This document shows, piece by piece, positions 51,386 through 59,389 of a DNA stretch of 64,000 nt (positions are counted from its first letter, which is position 1; every line of letters starts with the position of its first letter). Made by a program: the position numbers and the translations under genes. The notes beneath the pieces were generated by a model that was not told the DNA's origin, did not search any database, and worked only from the letters and a program-made list of their open reading frames with translations. Where the stretch lies: assembly GCA_013178125.1 (NCBI GenBank), contig JABLXJ010000002.1:289881-353880 (forward strand). The letters run 5' to 3'. The DNA comes from Bacillota bacterium. GTDB taxonomy: Bacteria > Bacillota > SHA-98 > Ch115 > JABLXJ01.

Positions 51386-52519
51386 GTGGCCGGACAGATC
51401 ATCCAGCGCGGTGACAATATTTTCCTTGTGCGAGTGTTTTTAGGCCGTGACGAGGGGGGGAATCGGCGCTATCACAACAAGACCATCCATGGCACCAAAA
51501 AGGATGCGCAGAAGTATTTGACGGCTGTCCTGCGGGAAAGAGACCTTGGAAATTTCGTCGAGCCAACAAAAGCAACTGTCGGCGAGTATCTATCAGACTG
51601 GATGAAGGATATAGCGATTCCACGGTTGAGGACCCGCACGGCCATGGAGTATGAGGGCTTACTAAAGCGTTATGTCTACCCTACTTTAGGACAGAGGAAG
51701 CTAATGCAGTTGACTCCGCAAGAAATCCAAAAACTCTACAATGACATGCTGGAGAGGGGACTATCAGCCCGAACCGTTAGATTTACCCATGCGGTATTGA
51801 GGAGCGCACTTAATCAGGCCGTAAAATGGGGAATGATTCCGAAGAATCCTGCATTACTTGTTGACTTGCCCCGGCAAGAGCGGAAGGAAATGCGCGTCCT
51901 CTCCAAGGAGCAGGTGGAGAAATTCCTTGAGACGGCCAAAGAGGACCGATGGTATACCTTATTTCTTTTGGCCGTGACTACGGGAATGAGGCCGGGAGAA
52001 TATTTGGCACTGCAATGGAAAGATATTGACTTTGCGACAGGGAAATTGAGCGTATGCCGGACTCTAGTATATCGCGGCGGAGGCTGGCACTTCACCGAGC
52101 CAAAGACGTCGAGGAGCAGACGGACGATTAAGCTGCCCCCTACAGTGACGCAGGCATTAAAGGCGCACAAGGTAAAGCAGTTGGAGGAACGACTTGCAGC
52201 GGGCCCGGAATATGAGGATATGGGACTTGTTTTCGCGACTAGAAAAGGCCGTCCCCTGCAAGAATTGGATATTCTTCGCCAGCATTTTAGACCCGTCCTT
52301 GAGGCGGCTGGGCTCCCCAAAGATATTCGGCTATATGACCTGCGGCATACCTGCGCTACCCTTCTATTGGCGGGCGGCATAAACCCAAAGATAGTATCAG
52401 AAATGCTGGGGCATTCGAGCGTAGTAATGACCTTGGATACATACTCCCACGTGCTACCCGACATGCAACAAGGCGCTGTGGACCGGCTGGAGGCGATGCT
52501 GTTTGGTGGCACACATTGA
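51386..52519 (+). CDS. int: Tyrosine recombinase / phage integrase
   Basis: This 377-residue integrase has an N-terminal AP2-like arm-binding domain (GNRRYHNKTIHGTKKDAQKYLTAVLRERDLGNF), a core-binding SAM-like domain, and the catalytic domain with Arg in TTGMRPGEYLALQWKDID, HxxR in YDLRHTCATLLLAGG, His in LGHSSVVMT and the nucleophile Tyr in LDTYSHVLP. GTG 51386 is the start. It lies 83 bp from the intact tRNA-Leu and drives integration and excision at the 58-bp repeats. Confidence 0.97.
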   Translation: MAGQIIQRGDNIFLVRVFLGRDEGGNRRYHNKTIHGTKKDAQKYLTAVLRERDLGNFVEPTKATVGEYLSDWMKDIAIPRLRTRTAMEYEGLLKRYVYPTLGQRKLMQLTPQEIQKLYNDMLERGLSARTVRFTHAVLRSALNQAVKWGMIPKNPALLVDLPRQERKEMRVLSKEQVEKFLETAKEDRWYTLFLLAVTTGMRPGEYLALQWKDIDFATGKLSVCRTLVYRGGGWHFTEPKTSRSRRTIKLPPTVTQALKAHKVKQLEERLAAGPEYEDMGLVFATRKGRPLQELDILRQHFRPVLEAAGLPKDIRLYDLRHTCATLLLAGGINPKIVSEMLGHSSVVMTLDTYSHVLPDMQQGAVDRLEAMLFGGTH

Positions 52520-52601
52520 AGAAGTTTGGCACACTATAGGCACACAATTGGGGGCAAATTGTTCTTCCCTTGATTTGGTAGTCCGGGAACCCTTGATATT
52601 A

Positions 52602-52659
52602 TTGGTGCGAGAGGCGGGATTTGAACCCGCACGGGGGTTGCCCACCAGATCCTAAGTCT
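52602..52659 (-). repeat. Right attachment site within tRNA-Leu
   Basis: This 58-bp segment, the 3' part of the intact tRNA-Leu gene, matches the left copy at 43977-44034 with two paired substitutions. The longest uninterrupted identity is the 29 bases ending at the anticodon-stem side. Confidence 0.92.
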
Positions 52660-52688
52660 GGCGCGTCTGCCATTCCGCCACTCTCGCA
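52603..52688 (-). tRNA. tRNA-Leu (anticodon UAG)
   Basis: An 86-base class II tRNA with CCA encoded pairs acceptor TGCGAGAG-type bases with CTCTCGCA. The anticodon loop CTTAGGA gives UAG, the long variable arm is TGGGCAACCCCCG, and the T-arm has GGTTCAAATCC. It is intact despite the element because the element supplies the 3' end. Confidence 0.95.
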
Positions 52689-52759
52689 CTACATTTGGGT
52701 TGGTTATTCTATACTGCGGTCTGCTACGTCATTATAATAACATGGAGCCTTATGGCGTG

Positions 52760-53056
52760 TCAACGTATCGTGAAGCCTACAAGATCCCCCCGGTAATCGG
52801 ACCACTCTACATCGACGCCTCTGACCCGCCCAAAGAGAGGGCCCTCTTCGAGCTCCTTTATAAACCTATCGAGGGTTGCTTTTTCTCCTTCAGCAACAAC
52901 CTCGACACTGCCGTCGGGTAGGTTTCGCACAAAACCGCCCAAAGCGAGGCCCTCTGCAACGCTCCGGGCAAAGGCACGATATCCGACGCCCTGAACGTGG
53001 CCGTAGACGATGGCCCTAATCCTTGCATTGGTCCGAATTGCACCTGCCATCCTCAT
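52760..53056 (-). CDS. acyP: Acylphosphatase
   Basis: This small enzyme hydrolyses acyl phosphates. RAIVYGHVQGVGYRAFARSVAEGLALGGFVRNLPDGSVEVVAEGEKATLDRFIKELEEGP carries the phosphate-binding GHVQGVGYR loop and the catalytic Asn in FVRNLPDGSV. I chose the ATG at 53056, which gives 98 residues, the family size, with GGGG upstream; the frame is open back to 53242. Confidence 0.95.
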   Translation of the reverse strand: MRMAGAIRTNARIRAIVYGHVQGVGYRAFARSVAEGLALGGFVRNLPDGSVEVVAEGEKATLDRFIKELEEGPLFGRVRGVDVEWSDYRGDLVGFTIR

Positions 53057-53428
53057 AAATACCCCATTTCTATGTGAGTATTCAAATATTATCGCCACTT
53101 TTCCAGTGGTTGCCGGTGTTTGCGCGACGGGGCCTTTGAAATTTGACAAGGTCCTCGCGCCAAATTTCAACGGAGGCGCGTCGCAAGCGCCGTCCCCAGA
53201 GCGCAACACCGTAAGTCCTGAGACGTGCTGGTAAACTGGCACAAATTAAGGAACTAGCACTTAGTACTAGCCTAATATTAGCCTAACGGATACATTCATT
53301 CAACTATCTATACGGGCATCCCATGGCCAAAATACCATCCCACAGCCAAAATATCGTCTTGTAGCCAGAATATACTCCCGGCGTCGCCGCCTGCCGCTGG
53401 AGGAGCCTGGCAGGCTCCTCCATAATCC
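53057..53428. other. Gene-free stretch between acylphosphatase and the corA remnant
   Basis: No supported gene is present. The part near 53320-53380 has loose repeats of GCCAAAATA (CATGGCCAAAATACCATC, CACAGCCAAAATATCGTC, TAGCCAGAATATACTC), about 22 bp apart. Confidence 0.4.
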
Positions 53429-53808
53429 CTAAAAGAACATCTTCCGCTTTGCAAGGAATACGATCGCCGCAATTGAAATTGCTAGGGACATCCCCAGTAT
53501 GATATGGAAGGCATACGGCAGGCCCGCCAGCGGCAACTTTACGTTCATCCCATAGAAACTCGCCAGCATGGTGGGGAGTGCCAGGACAATCGTAACCGAC
53601 GTCAAAAATTTCATCGCGATGTTCAGGTTATTGGAAATTACGGAAGCAAAAGCATCCATAGTGCTACTCAATATACTGGTGTATATGTCAGCCATCTCGA
53701 TAGCCTGCTTGTTCTCGGTTATCACGTCTTCCAGGAGTCTTCATACATCTTGGGGGCTTTCGTAGCCGCTCCGGTCTCCGGTACTTCCTTATATTTGGCT
53801 ATATGGTA
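53429..53808 (-). pseudogene. corA-like magnesium transporter remnant, frameshifted and 5' truncated
   Basis: The C-terminal part of a CorA transporter is readable. IAKYKEVPETGAATKAPKMYED in one frame continues, after an apparent single-base deletion near 53735, as LLEDVITENKQAIEMADIYTSILSSTMDAFASVISNNLNIAMKFLTSVTIVLALPTMLASFYGMNVKLPL with the YGMNV pore signature and a second helix. About two thirds of the gene is missing. Confidence 0.8.
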
Positions 53809-54035
53809 GTGTAGCTGTCGTGGTGCTTGGAAGGGGACTCGTAATCATTGTATTTATCTAGATAGAGATTCCCCTGCGTATCGAGTGCAGCCAGCATAAC
53901 CTGATCAGCTGTGGTTCCGCGGTTTTGGAGTTGCTGCATGAGCCATTCGGCTGTCAGGTTGTTGCGCCTGAGGTTTGAGGTGATCACCTGGCCTTCCAGA
54001 ACCACGATGGTAGGTAGTATATATCTTCTATTCCC
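53799..54035 (-). pseudogene. yetF/DUF421-like C-terminal fragment
   Basis: PTIVVLEGQVITSNLRRNNLTAEWLMQQLQNRGTTADQVMLAALDTQGNLYLDKYND matches the soluble C-terminal domain of YetF/DUF421 membrane proteins. The N-terminal membrane part is absent. It abuts the corA remnant, so both come from a decayed region. Confidence 0.65.
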
Positions 54036-54129
54036 CGAACATGCAGGCGAACCTACCAAATGCATCCATGGCAGGCCTGACGACCGGTCTTCTGATAGGA
54101 GGCCGGTGGAGGAGCCATAAGGCTTAATC

Positions 54130-55245
54130 TTAATGTGGTAATATACTTGATGGGGCAATATGGCCGATAGCATGAGTGGGGTTCAAGGGATGTCTAGAAT
54201 TCAGGAGATGTCTCGCCGATATCGTTTTTATCTTTGTGACCGCATCGAAAAACGAGGGGACTGGCGACAATGCACACGAGATTCGCCTGTTGAGTTCCGG
54301 GATCGTCACGTAGGAGTCGCCTGCGGAGATTCTTCGCACGAGCACCGCTCCTCGACCCGGCCTGTTAACGCCGCTCCTGATTGTGTAGAAGTACCGGTAG
54401 CCCATACCGCGGGCGAGCCTGATTACGGTTGAATTATATGCGCCATATGGGAAACACAAAGATGTTACTCTTGTGTGCAGGTTCTCTTCCAAAAGATGCT
54501 TGGAAAGCCATAGATCGCACCATACGCGCGTCTCATACTCGTCTGTGCTCTCCCTCCTTCTGAGCCCGGCATCATAGAGGGGCGCTACGAGGGCTGGCCG
54601 CTTGTGCCCGAACCGGTCGACTGGTGCATAATAATGTGAGTCATAGGTATGGGACTCCAGGGCAACAAGGCCGCTCTTCTCCATCTCTTTCATCTCGTTC
54701 CATGAAAGATGCGGGATATTGATGCTGTGACTTGTATTCCCGGTATCTCCCACAATTACGAAGTTTATGGCCGGGAATCGATACTTCTCGAGAGTGGGGT
54801 AAGCGTACTTGTAGAAGCTCTCATACCCGTCGTCGAATGTGATGAGAATGGCGTTATTCGGCACTTTACCCCTTCCATCCAGGAAATTCGCGAAGGCATC
54901 ATGGGAGATCGGATTAAACCCCATTTTCTTAAGGTAAAGCATGTGGGCGTCAAAGAGCTCGGGAGGGATAACTCCTCTCCTCTGATGCTGAAAACCAATC
55001 TGGTGATACATTAGCACAACAACGCAATCGTGGTATCTCGGGGGAAACACATTCGGGATAGGTGGGGAGCTTATTCTAGCCTCGTCATGTAGTATCCTTG
55101 CCCGGGTGCCTGCCGGAAATATAACAGCGCAAAGGATGAGCAAGAGGAGAATTGGCGCTGCAGCTAAACGCCCTGAGTGGGGCAGAACCAGATCTAGATG
55201 CTTTAGGAACTTCGAATCCCTCTCCCTCACCTTACAGCCTCCCAA
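54130..55245 (-). CDS. Membrane-anchored polysaccharide deacetylase
   Basis: This is a NodB-fold deacetylase that probably acts on peptidoglycan or an exopolysaccharide outside the cell. An N-terminal anchor or signal (LAAAPILLLLILCAVIFPAGTRA) precedes VVVLMYHQIGFQHQRRGVIPPELFDAHMLYLKKMGF. The metal-site motifs are LITFDDGYESFYKYAYPTLEKY (TFDDGY), ALESHTYDSHYY (SHTxxH-like) and LCFPYGAYNSTVIRLARGMGYRYFYTI. The 371 residues are within range. Related sporulation deacetylases exist, but nothing here ties it to sporulation. Confidence 0.92.
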   Translation of the reverse strand: MGGCKVRERDSKFLKHLDLVLPHSGRLAAAPILLLLILCAVIFPAGTRARILHDEARISSPPIPNVFPPRYHDCVVVLMYHQIGFQHQRRGVIPPELFDAHMLYLKKMGFNPISHDAFANFLDGRGKVPNNAILITFDDGYESFYKYAYPTLEKYRFPAINFVIVGDTGNTSHSINIPHLSWNEMKEMEKSGLVALESHTYDSHYYAPVDRFGHKRPALVAPLYDAGLRRRESTDEYETRVWCDLWLSKHLLEENLHTRVTSLCFPYGAYNSTVIRLARGMGYRYFYTIRSGVNRPGRGAVLVRRISAGDSYVTIPELNRRISCALSPVPSFFDAVTKIKTISARHLLNSRHPLNPTHAIGHIAPSSILPH

Positions 55246-55564
55246 GTCCCAAAACCGGCCCGTGATTGATTCATTATCGAGCTCATTATTGAATTAAGCT
55301 TTTCATTGGAAAGAAGCATAGGCAAAGAATCATAGGTATTGAAATGAAGTATAAACCTATTGGAAACATAGCTTCTAACCATTTATAACCATTTGGGCAT
55401 GATCTAAATCTCTAAACGTAAAAGATATCGAATCGGTTCCCGACTGGGCGCCTTCGATTACTATTTTTGCGGTTTTAATGCTGGTTTAATCTCCTCTTGC
55501 TAAATTGGAGCAAAGAGTGAAAAGCCCGAAAGAGCCCAAATATCTCTGGAAGGTGTAGATATCT
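55246..55564. other. AT-rich divergent intergenic region
   Basis: About 320 bp separates the minus-strand deacetylase from gatD. It is AT-rich and probably carries promoters for both, but no unambiguous -35/-10 pair is visible. No RNA gene is seen. Confidence 0.4.
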
Positions 55565-56356
55565 ATGAAACTCACTATATGTCATCTCTACCCGGATCTT
55601 ATGAATACCTATGGCGACAGGGGAAATATGATCACGCTCTACAGGAGAGCTTTGTGGCGCGGGATAGAGGTGGAGGTGGTCCCCGTATCCATAGGGGAAA
55701 ACCTGGATTTTAGGGCCTTCGATCTCATCTTCTTCGGCGGGGGCCAGGATAAGGAGCAGAGGCTCGTATGCCAGGACCTTGTGGCTTTGAAGAAGGGTTC
55801 TCTAATCGATGCTATAGAAGATGGCGTCGTTGTCCTCGCCGTGTGCGGCGGTTATCAGCTCCTGGGAGAATATTACCGAACCTTGGGGGGTGAGGAGTTG
55901 CCGGGCGTAGGAGCCTTGGATATAAGGACAGAGGCGGGAAGCAAGCGATTCATAGGGAATGTTGTAATAGAGTCGCAATTGCCCCTGGAGGGAGTGCCAA
56001 CCCTGTGGGGAACGCCAACCATGATGGGAGCACCCACCATAGTTGGGACCCCAATTATGGTGGGTTTTGAGAATCACTCCGGGAGGACCTATCTTGGGGA
56101 CAAAACGCGCCCGCTTGGGAGGGTGATTGTGGGACATGGCAATAATGGGGGGGACGGTTCAGAGGGTTGCATATACAAGAATACCTACGGCACCTATCTC
56201 CATGGCCCCCTCTTGCCGAAGAACCCCCACTTTGCCGATTATCTCATTCAAACCGCCCTGAGCAGGGAGTACAACGGAGTTAGGCTCCAGCCGCTTGACG
56301 ACGGAATGGAGCTCAGGGCGCACCGTGCTGCGGTTGCGCGCGCTAGAAGACATTAG
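55565..56356 (+). CDS. gatD: GatD-like type 1 glutamine amidotransferase
   Basis: With MurT, GatD amidates the D-glutamate of lipid II. The sequence has ICHLYPDLMNTYGDRGNMITLYRRALWRGIEVEVVPV, FFGGGQDKEQ, the nucleophile Cys in LAVCGGYQLLGEYY, GFENHSGRTYLG and the His in NTYGTYLHGPLLPKNPHFADYL. No MurT-like ligase gene is adjacent here. Four 18-bp repeats (55991-56062) insert a Thr/Pro/Met/Gly stretch before GFENHSGRT. ATG follows GGAAGGTG. Confidence 0.9.
   Translation: MKLTICHLYPDLMNTYGDRGNMITLYRRALWRGIEVEVVPVSIGENLDFRAFDLIFFGGGQDKEQRLVCQDLVALKKGSLIDAIEDGVVVLAVCGGYQLLGEYYRTLGGEELPGVGALDIRTEAGSKRFIGNVVIESQLPLEGVPTLWGTPTMMGAPTIVGTPIMVGFENHSGRTYLGDKTRPLGRVIVGHGNNGGDGSEGCIYKNTYGTYLHGPLLPKNPHFADYLIQTALSREYNGVRLQPLDDGMELRAHRAAVARARRH
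55991..56062 (+). repeat. In-frame 18-bp tandem repeat inside gatD (4 units)
   Basis: Four 18-bp units beginning GGAGTGCCAACC, GGAACGCCAACC, GGAGCACCCACC and GGGACCCCAATT encode GVPTLW-GTPTMM-GAPTIV-GTPIMV. The array sits between two conserved amidotransferase strands. Confidence 0.92.
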
Positions 56357-56457
56357 GAGTCATTTATTTTATGATTAAATTATCATTCGCGAACGTTGCG
56401 GTTTTTTATGCTGCATATGCTTTATCGAGCCTCTGGCGCCTGTGGAATTTGGTGTAA

Positions 56458-56571
56458 TCCTCTGCCCTCTACCCGGTTAGCATTATGCCGGCATGGCTTC
56501 GACTTGTATCAGTGGCAAACCCCTTGAGCTACATCGTCGAAGCTCTCCGGAGCCTCCTCCATTGTTGTTGA
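56458..56571 (+). pseudogene. C-terminal remnant of an ABC-2 type permease
   Basis: In one frame SSALYPVSIMPAWLRLVSVANPLSYIVEALRSLL matches the typical end of ABC-2 export permeases (FPLSxLPxWL...NPLTYxVxALR). An in-frame stop lies just upstream at about 56456, and no ATPase or remaining permease is present. It is best read as a fossil. Confidence 0.5.
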
Positions 56572-56577
56572 CCGGAG

Positions 56578-57309
56578 TTAGGGGCGGTTACGCCAACGAA
56601 TACTCCCGCGCCACAGCACGTAAAGGTAACCGCCGACCAGGACCAGCACTACGATGGCAATTAAGAGCCAAAGAAAGGGTCGCATGCCCAAAACCTCGAG
56701 ATATGTGCGGGCTCGCATGAATTTCAGGACCCCGACTCCCAACTTCCATGCTGCAAGTTGCCATACAAAACACCATGTGGACGCAGCCATGATAGACGCG
56801 GCCAGGTATTTCCGCATATCCAGGCCTATGAAGCCAGCTGCCAGGATGGCGGGGGTGCGAATCGGGCCGAACCAGCGGCTGATAAACACAGTAAAGGCCC
56901 CATACTTTTCAAACCATCTCTTGATCATGACGAGGTCTCTTGATCGAATAAATCTTGAACGAAGAAATCTGAAGCGATGTTTGTAGTTGCCTTCCCGTGC
57001 CCGTGCCCGAACCTCGTCTTCGTCATCCCTGGCAATTACCAGGTTTCGGCCTGCGGCTCCGACAAAATAGCCTATGATGTTGCCGGCGATATTGCCCGAC
57101 GCTGCGGCGACCACCGCCAGCAGGAAGCTCATGCGGCCGCTCTGAATAAAATAACCTGCTCCGAGAAACACGATCTCCAGGGGGATGCCTGGCATGCCGG
57201 TGCCCTCCAGTGCCAGGACGGCAAATATGAGCAAGTAACCATAGTGATGAAAAAGCAACATCACCTGCTGCAAGGCGCGTGTCCCCCCCCCGATGCGAAA
57301 CCTCGTCAA
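56578..57309 (-). CDS. DedA-family membrane protein
   Basis: This protein belongs to the DedA/SNARE-associated family, whose members act as proton-dependent lipid flippases or transporters. GYLLIFAVLALEGTGMPGIPLEIVFLGAGYFIQSGRMSFLLAVVAAASGNIAGNIIGYFVGAAGR is the first half; FEKYGAFTVFISRWFGPIRTPAILAAGFIGLDMRKYL holds the conserved FxxRxxPxxR-like region (here SRWFGPIRTP). A basic insertion (residues about 105-135) separates the halves. Its start overlaps the end of the decarboxylase-like gene by 4 bp. Confidence 0.92.
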   Translation of the reverse strand: MTRFRIGGGTRALQQVMLLFHHYGYLLIFAVLALEGTGMPGIPLEIVFLGAGYFIQSGRMSFLLAVVAAASGNIAGNIIGYFVGAAGRNLVIARDDEDEVRARAREGNYKHRFRFLRSRFIRSRDLVMIKRWFEKYGAFTVFISRWFGPIRTPAILAAGFIGLDMRKYLAASIMAASTWCFVWQLAAWKLGVGVLKFMRARTYLEVLGMRPFLWLLIAIVVLVLVGGYLYVLWRGSIRWRNRP

Positions 57310-58076
57310 GCCGGCTTCGCGGCTGACCCTGCGGCGGGGCTAATACGCGCGATTATAGTCTTTCCGCCGTACACCTGCTCCCCCACCCTGGCCACAATCT
57401 CGATGTCAGCCTCCGCCCCTGGTGTTACAGGGATTACTAGGTCTACTTGTGAACCCCTTTCTATAAATGAAAGCTTCTGTCCGGCCTTGACTACATCCCC
57501 CTCGGTCACGAAGCACCTGATTTTATTGATGAACTTATCAGCTATTTCCACCACGGCCAGCTTGAGCCTATCTCCCTCGATGAACAGGGTATTCCGCTCA
57601 TTCAGTAGATGATATTTGCGGCCGAAAAGGTCAACGGCCTTCCGGAGATATGTGAGTCTTATATACTCCCACATGTCCAGCATCGGCAGGTTAAGAGCAG
57701 CCTGAGTATGGACTATACGGCATACTTTCCCTGATATGGGTGCATAATTGAAATGTACATCCAGCGGTGTCATGTATATCCCAATCATCCAGCCGGATTC
57801 CCCCATAGCGAAGTCCATCTTTGAAATCTCAGATATGGGGATCCTCTGGCCGAGTTTCTCCGAGTAAACCTCGCCGTTCTCGAACCTGCGCGCGTAGATC
57901 AGCTTGCCGTCTGCCGGGGCGAGGATCGCATCCTCATCACCAGGCGGGATCCTCACAGGATCACGGTAAAACCAGATGCGCCTCAAAAACCACACAAGGC
58001 CCAGGATCAAAAGCGCCACGGCCGCGATAATAGTTGTGATAACGACGAGCATTTCCAGTGTTATGCTTATGCTCAA
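57306..58076 (-). CDS. psd: Phosphatidylserine decarboxylase-like protein
   Basis: This is a pyruvoyl-dependent decarboxylase-like protein with an N-terminal helix (MLVVITTIIAAVALLILGLVWFL). FYRDPVRIPPGDEDAILAPADGKLIYARRFENG, GIYMTPLDVHFNYAPISGKV with the conserved His, RNTLFIEGDRLKLAVVEIADKFINKIRCFVTEGDVVKAGQKLSFIERGSQVDLVIP follow. The GS pair in ERGSQVDLVIP corresponds to the self-cleavage site, so the enzyme may be active. TTG 58076 overlaps the upstream stop as TTGA behind GAGGG; ATG 58052 is the alternative. Confidence 0.87.
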   Translation of the reverse strand: MSISITLEMLVVITTIIAAVALLILGLVWFLRRIWFYRDPVRIPPGDEDAILAPADGKLIYARRFENGEVYSEKLGQRIPISEISKMDFAMGESGWMIGIYMTPLDVHFNYAPISGKVCRIVHTQAALNLPMLDMWEYIRLTYLRKAVDLFGRKYHLLNERNTLFIEGDRLKLAVVEIADKFINKIRCFVTEGDVVKAGQKLSFIERGSQVDLVIPVTPGAEADIEIVARVGEQVYGGKTIIARISPAAGSAAKPA

Positions 58077-59143
58077 TGTTCCCTCAGACCCTTCATGACA
58101 ATATATGGAAGCTTGACAACGTAGTAGAATAGAAGCCCTGAAGCAGCACGGAAGGCCCACTTCCCTAAACTCTGGGCTGTTATCCTGTGCACTGCCTCCG
58201 CCGGGATTTCTATCTCCGGGCTAAAGATGCCATTTCTATATGCATTATCCACGGCAAGATAGGTTTTGAGCGTACCATGCTTCTTCCAACACTCGTAGAG
58301 TTCGTCGGAGGCCGTCCGGCGAAAAAGGCTCTCATCCACCTCACACAGCTCCCGGAGCTCTGAATATAGTTTCGAGTATAATAATCTTTCCCCACTTCCA
58401 TAGCCGCTATAGCCCATTTGCGCAGCGGTTTCCCTGAAGTGCCTGTAGGAATCCTCATTCCAGGTAAATTGCCTGCCGGTTTTGAGGATCGCCACAATGC
58501 ACCGGAGGAGCGCCCGCGCCCGCTCAAGGTCCCAGACCGGGTCGAATATCCTGAGCTCGATAGTGCCCAGGCGCTTGGATACGATCATATCCTGGAATCT
58601 ATATTGCTCATTTCCCTTCCGGAGCGGGCCAATAGCATATGACTTGGCGATCCGAAAAGACTGCCCGAAGTATCTCCCCCTTGCGAGGGGCGAGCTTGCA
58701 GTGAGGAGCGCGAGCAGCGGCAGGAAGTGCGCAAGATTTGAATAGATGCGCTCCCTCTCCTGATCTGGCACCGGCCCTACATGGATATGAAGGCCACAGG
58801 TGTTCGTGGGGGCTTCAAGGTCGAAGAGATGGCCGATGGGAAGGATCAATCCGTCACACACCGAGGCAAGCTCCCGCCTCCGGGCGGCGAGGTCCTCGAT
58901 GAGCGCGCAAACTGAAGAGTGAACACCGGTGGATACCTCTATCCCGCTCATTACAGCCTGGCGTAAGTCCCTACCCCGGGCGAAATTTGAGGCCGAATGG
59001 GTGTAATAATATGACGGATTACGCCACAGGAGCCTTGCAAGGTAATAAAGGGAACCAAGCGATGGCAGGACCGGCTCCGCAACGAAAACCTCTTCTTCGA
59101 GGCCTAGGAGAATGTATTCCCCGTCAACCTGCTTAGCCTGCAT
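58073..59143 (-). CDS. GCS2-family carboxylate-amine ligase
   Basis: This glutamate-cysteine-ligase-2-like enzyme (YbdK type) joins a carboxylate to an amine with ATP. The signature residues are LLGLEEEVFVAEPVLPSLG at the N-terminus, TNTCGLHIHVGPVPDQERERIYSNLAHFLPLLALLTASSP, SYAIGPLRKGNEQYRFQDMIVSKRLGTIELRIFDPVWDLERARALLRCIVAILKTG and a later helical region. Length is 356 residues. It leads a three-gene operon with the decarboxylase-like and DedA genes. Substrates are unknown; a lipid headgroup amine is an attractive idea from context. Confidence 0.87.
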   Translation of the reverse strand: MQAKQVDGEYILLGLEEEVFVAEPVLPSLGSLYYLARLLWRNPSYYYTHSASNFARGRDLRQAVMSGIEVSTGVHSSVCALIEDLAARRRELASVCDGLILPIGHLFDLEAPTNTCGLHIHVGPVPDQERERIYSNLAHFLPLLALLTASSPLARGRYFGQSFRIAKSYAIGPLRKGNEQYRFQDMIVSKRLGTIELRIFDPVWDLERARALLRCIVAILKTGRQFTWNEDSYRHFRETAAQMGYSGYGSGERLLYSKLYSELRELCEVDESLFRRTASDELYECWKKHGTLKTYLAVDNAYRNGIFSPEIEIPAEAVHRITAQSLGKWAFRAASGLLFYYVVKLPYIVMKGLREH

Positions 59144-59344
59144 ATGCTCTGCTCAGCCCGCATGCATAAGTCTGGATGCATAAGTCCGGATACACAAGCC
59201 TGCATCTACAAACCCGCACGCCGGTTGGGTTCAGCCCTCCCTTTTAATGCCTTTGCTTTATGTTATAATTCCCTTATGCGACAATTATAGGTCCTCGGAG
59301 GGTTGAAATCAAGGACCGATCGCCAGATCGCCAGCTTTGAACTC

Positions 59345-59373
59345 TTGACTTGCGACATGCATTATGATATGAT
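59345..59373 (+). promoter_or_regulatory. Sigma-A promoter of the toxin-antitoxin pair
   Basis: TTGACT (59345-59350) and TATGAT (59368-59373) are 17 bp apart. The repeated ATGCAT elements around them (59356-59390) form inverted and direct repeats suited to binding by an RHH antitoxin. The promoter lies inside the longest frame of the antitoxin ORF, so translation must begin after about 59380. Confidence 0.75.
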
Positions 59374-59389
59374 GCATATGGTGATGCAT

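Larger units (their letters stand above)
43977..52659. mobile_element. Capsid-encoding satellite-like element integrated in tRNA-Leu(UAG)
   Basis: An 8.6-kb segment is bounded by 58-bp direct repeats of the tRNA-Leu 3' end, with a tyrosine integrase next to the intact tRNA. Contents in order: unknown 242-aa protein, excisionase-like HTH, prim-pol/helicase, TubC_N-like protein, zinc-ribbon protein, HNH nuclease, head-tail adaptor, two small acidic proteins, HK97 capsid, RHH repressor, small unknown protein, integrase. All genes point the same way. There is no terminase, portal, protease, tail or lysis gene, so it is not a complete prophage. It fits a phage satellite or a reduced prophage. Confidence 0.85.

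Noticed and set aside
56977..57612. Plus-strand ORF of 211 codons
   Set aside because: It lies antisense to the dedA and psd-like genes and has no protein-like features of its own.
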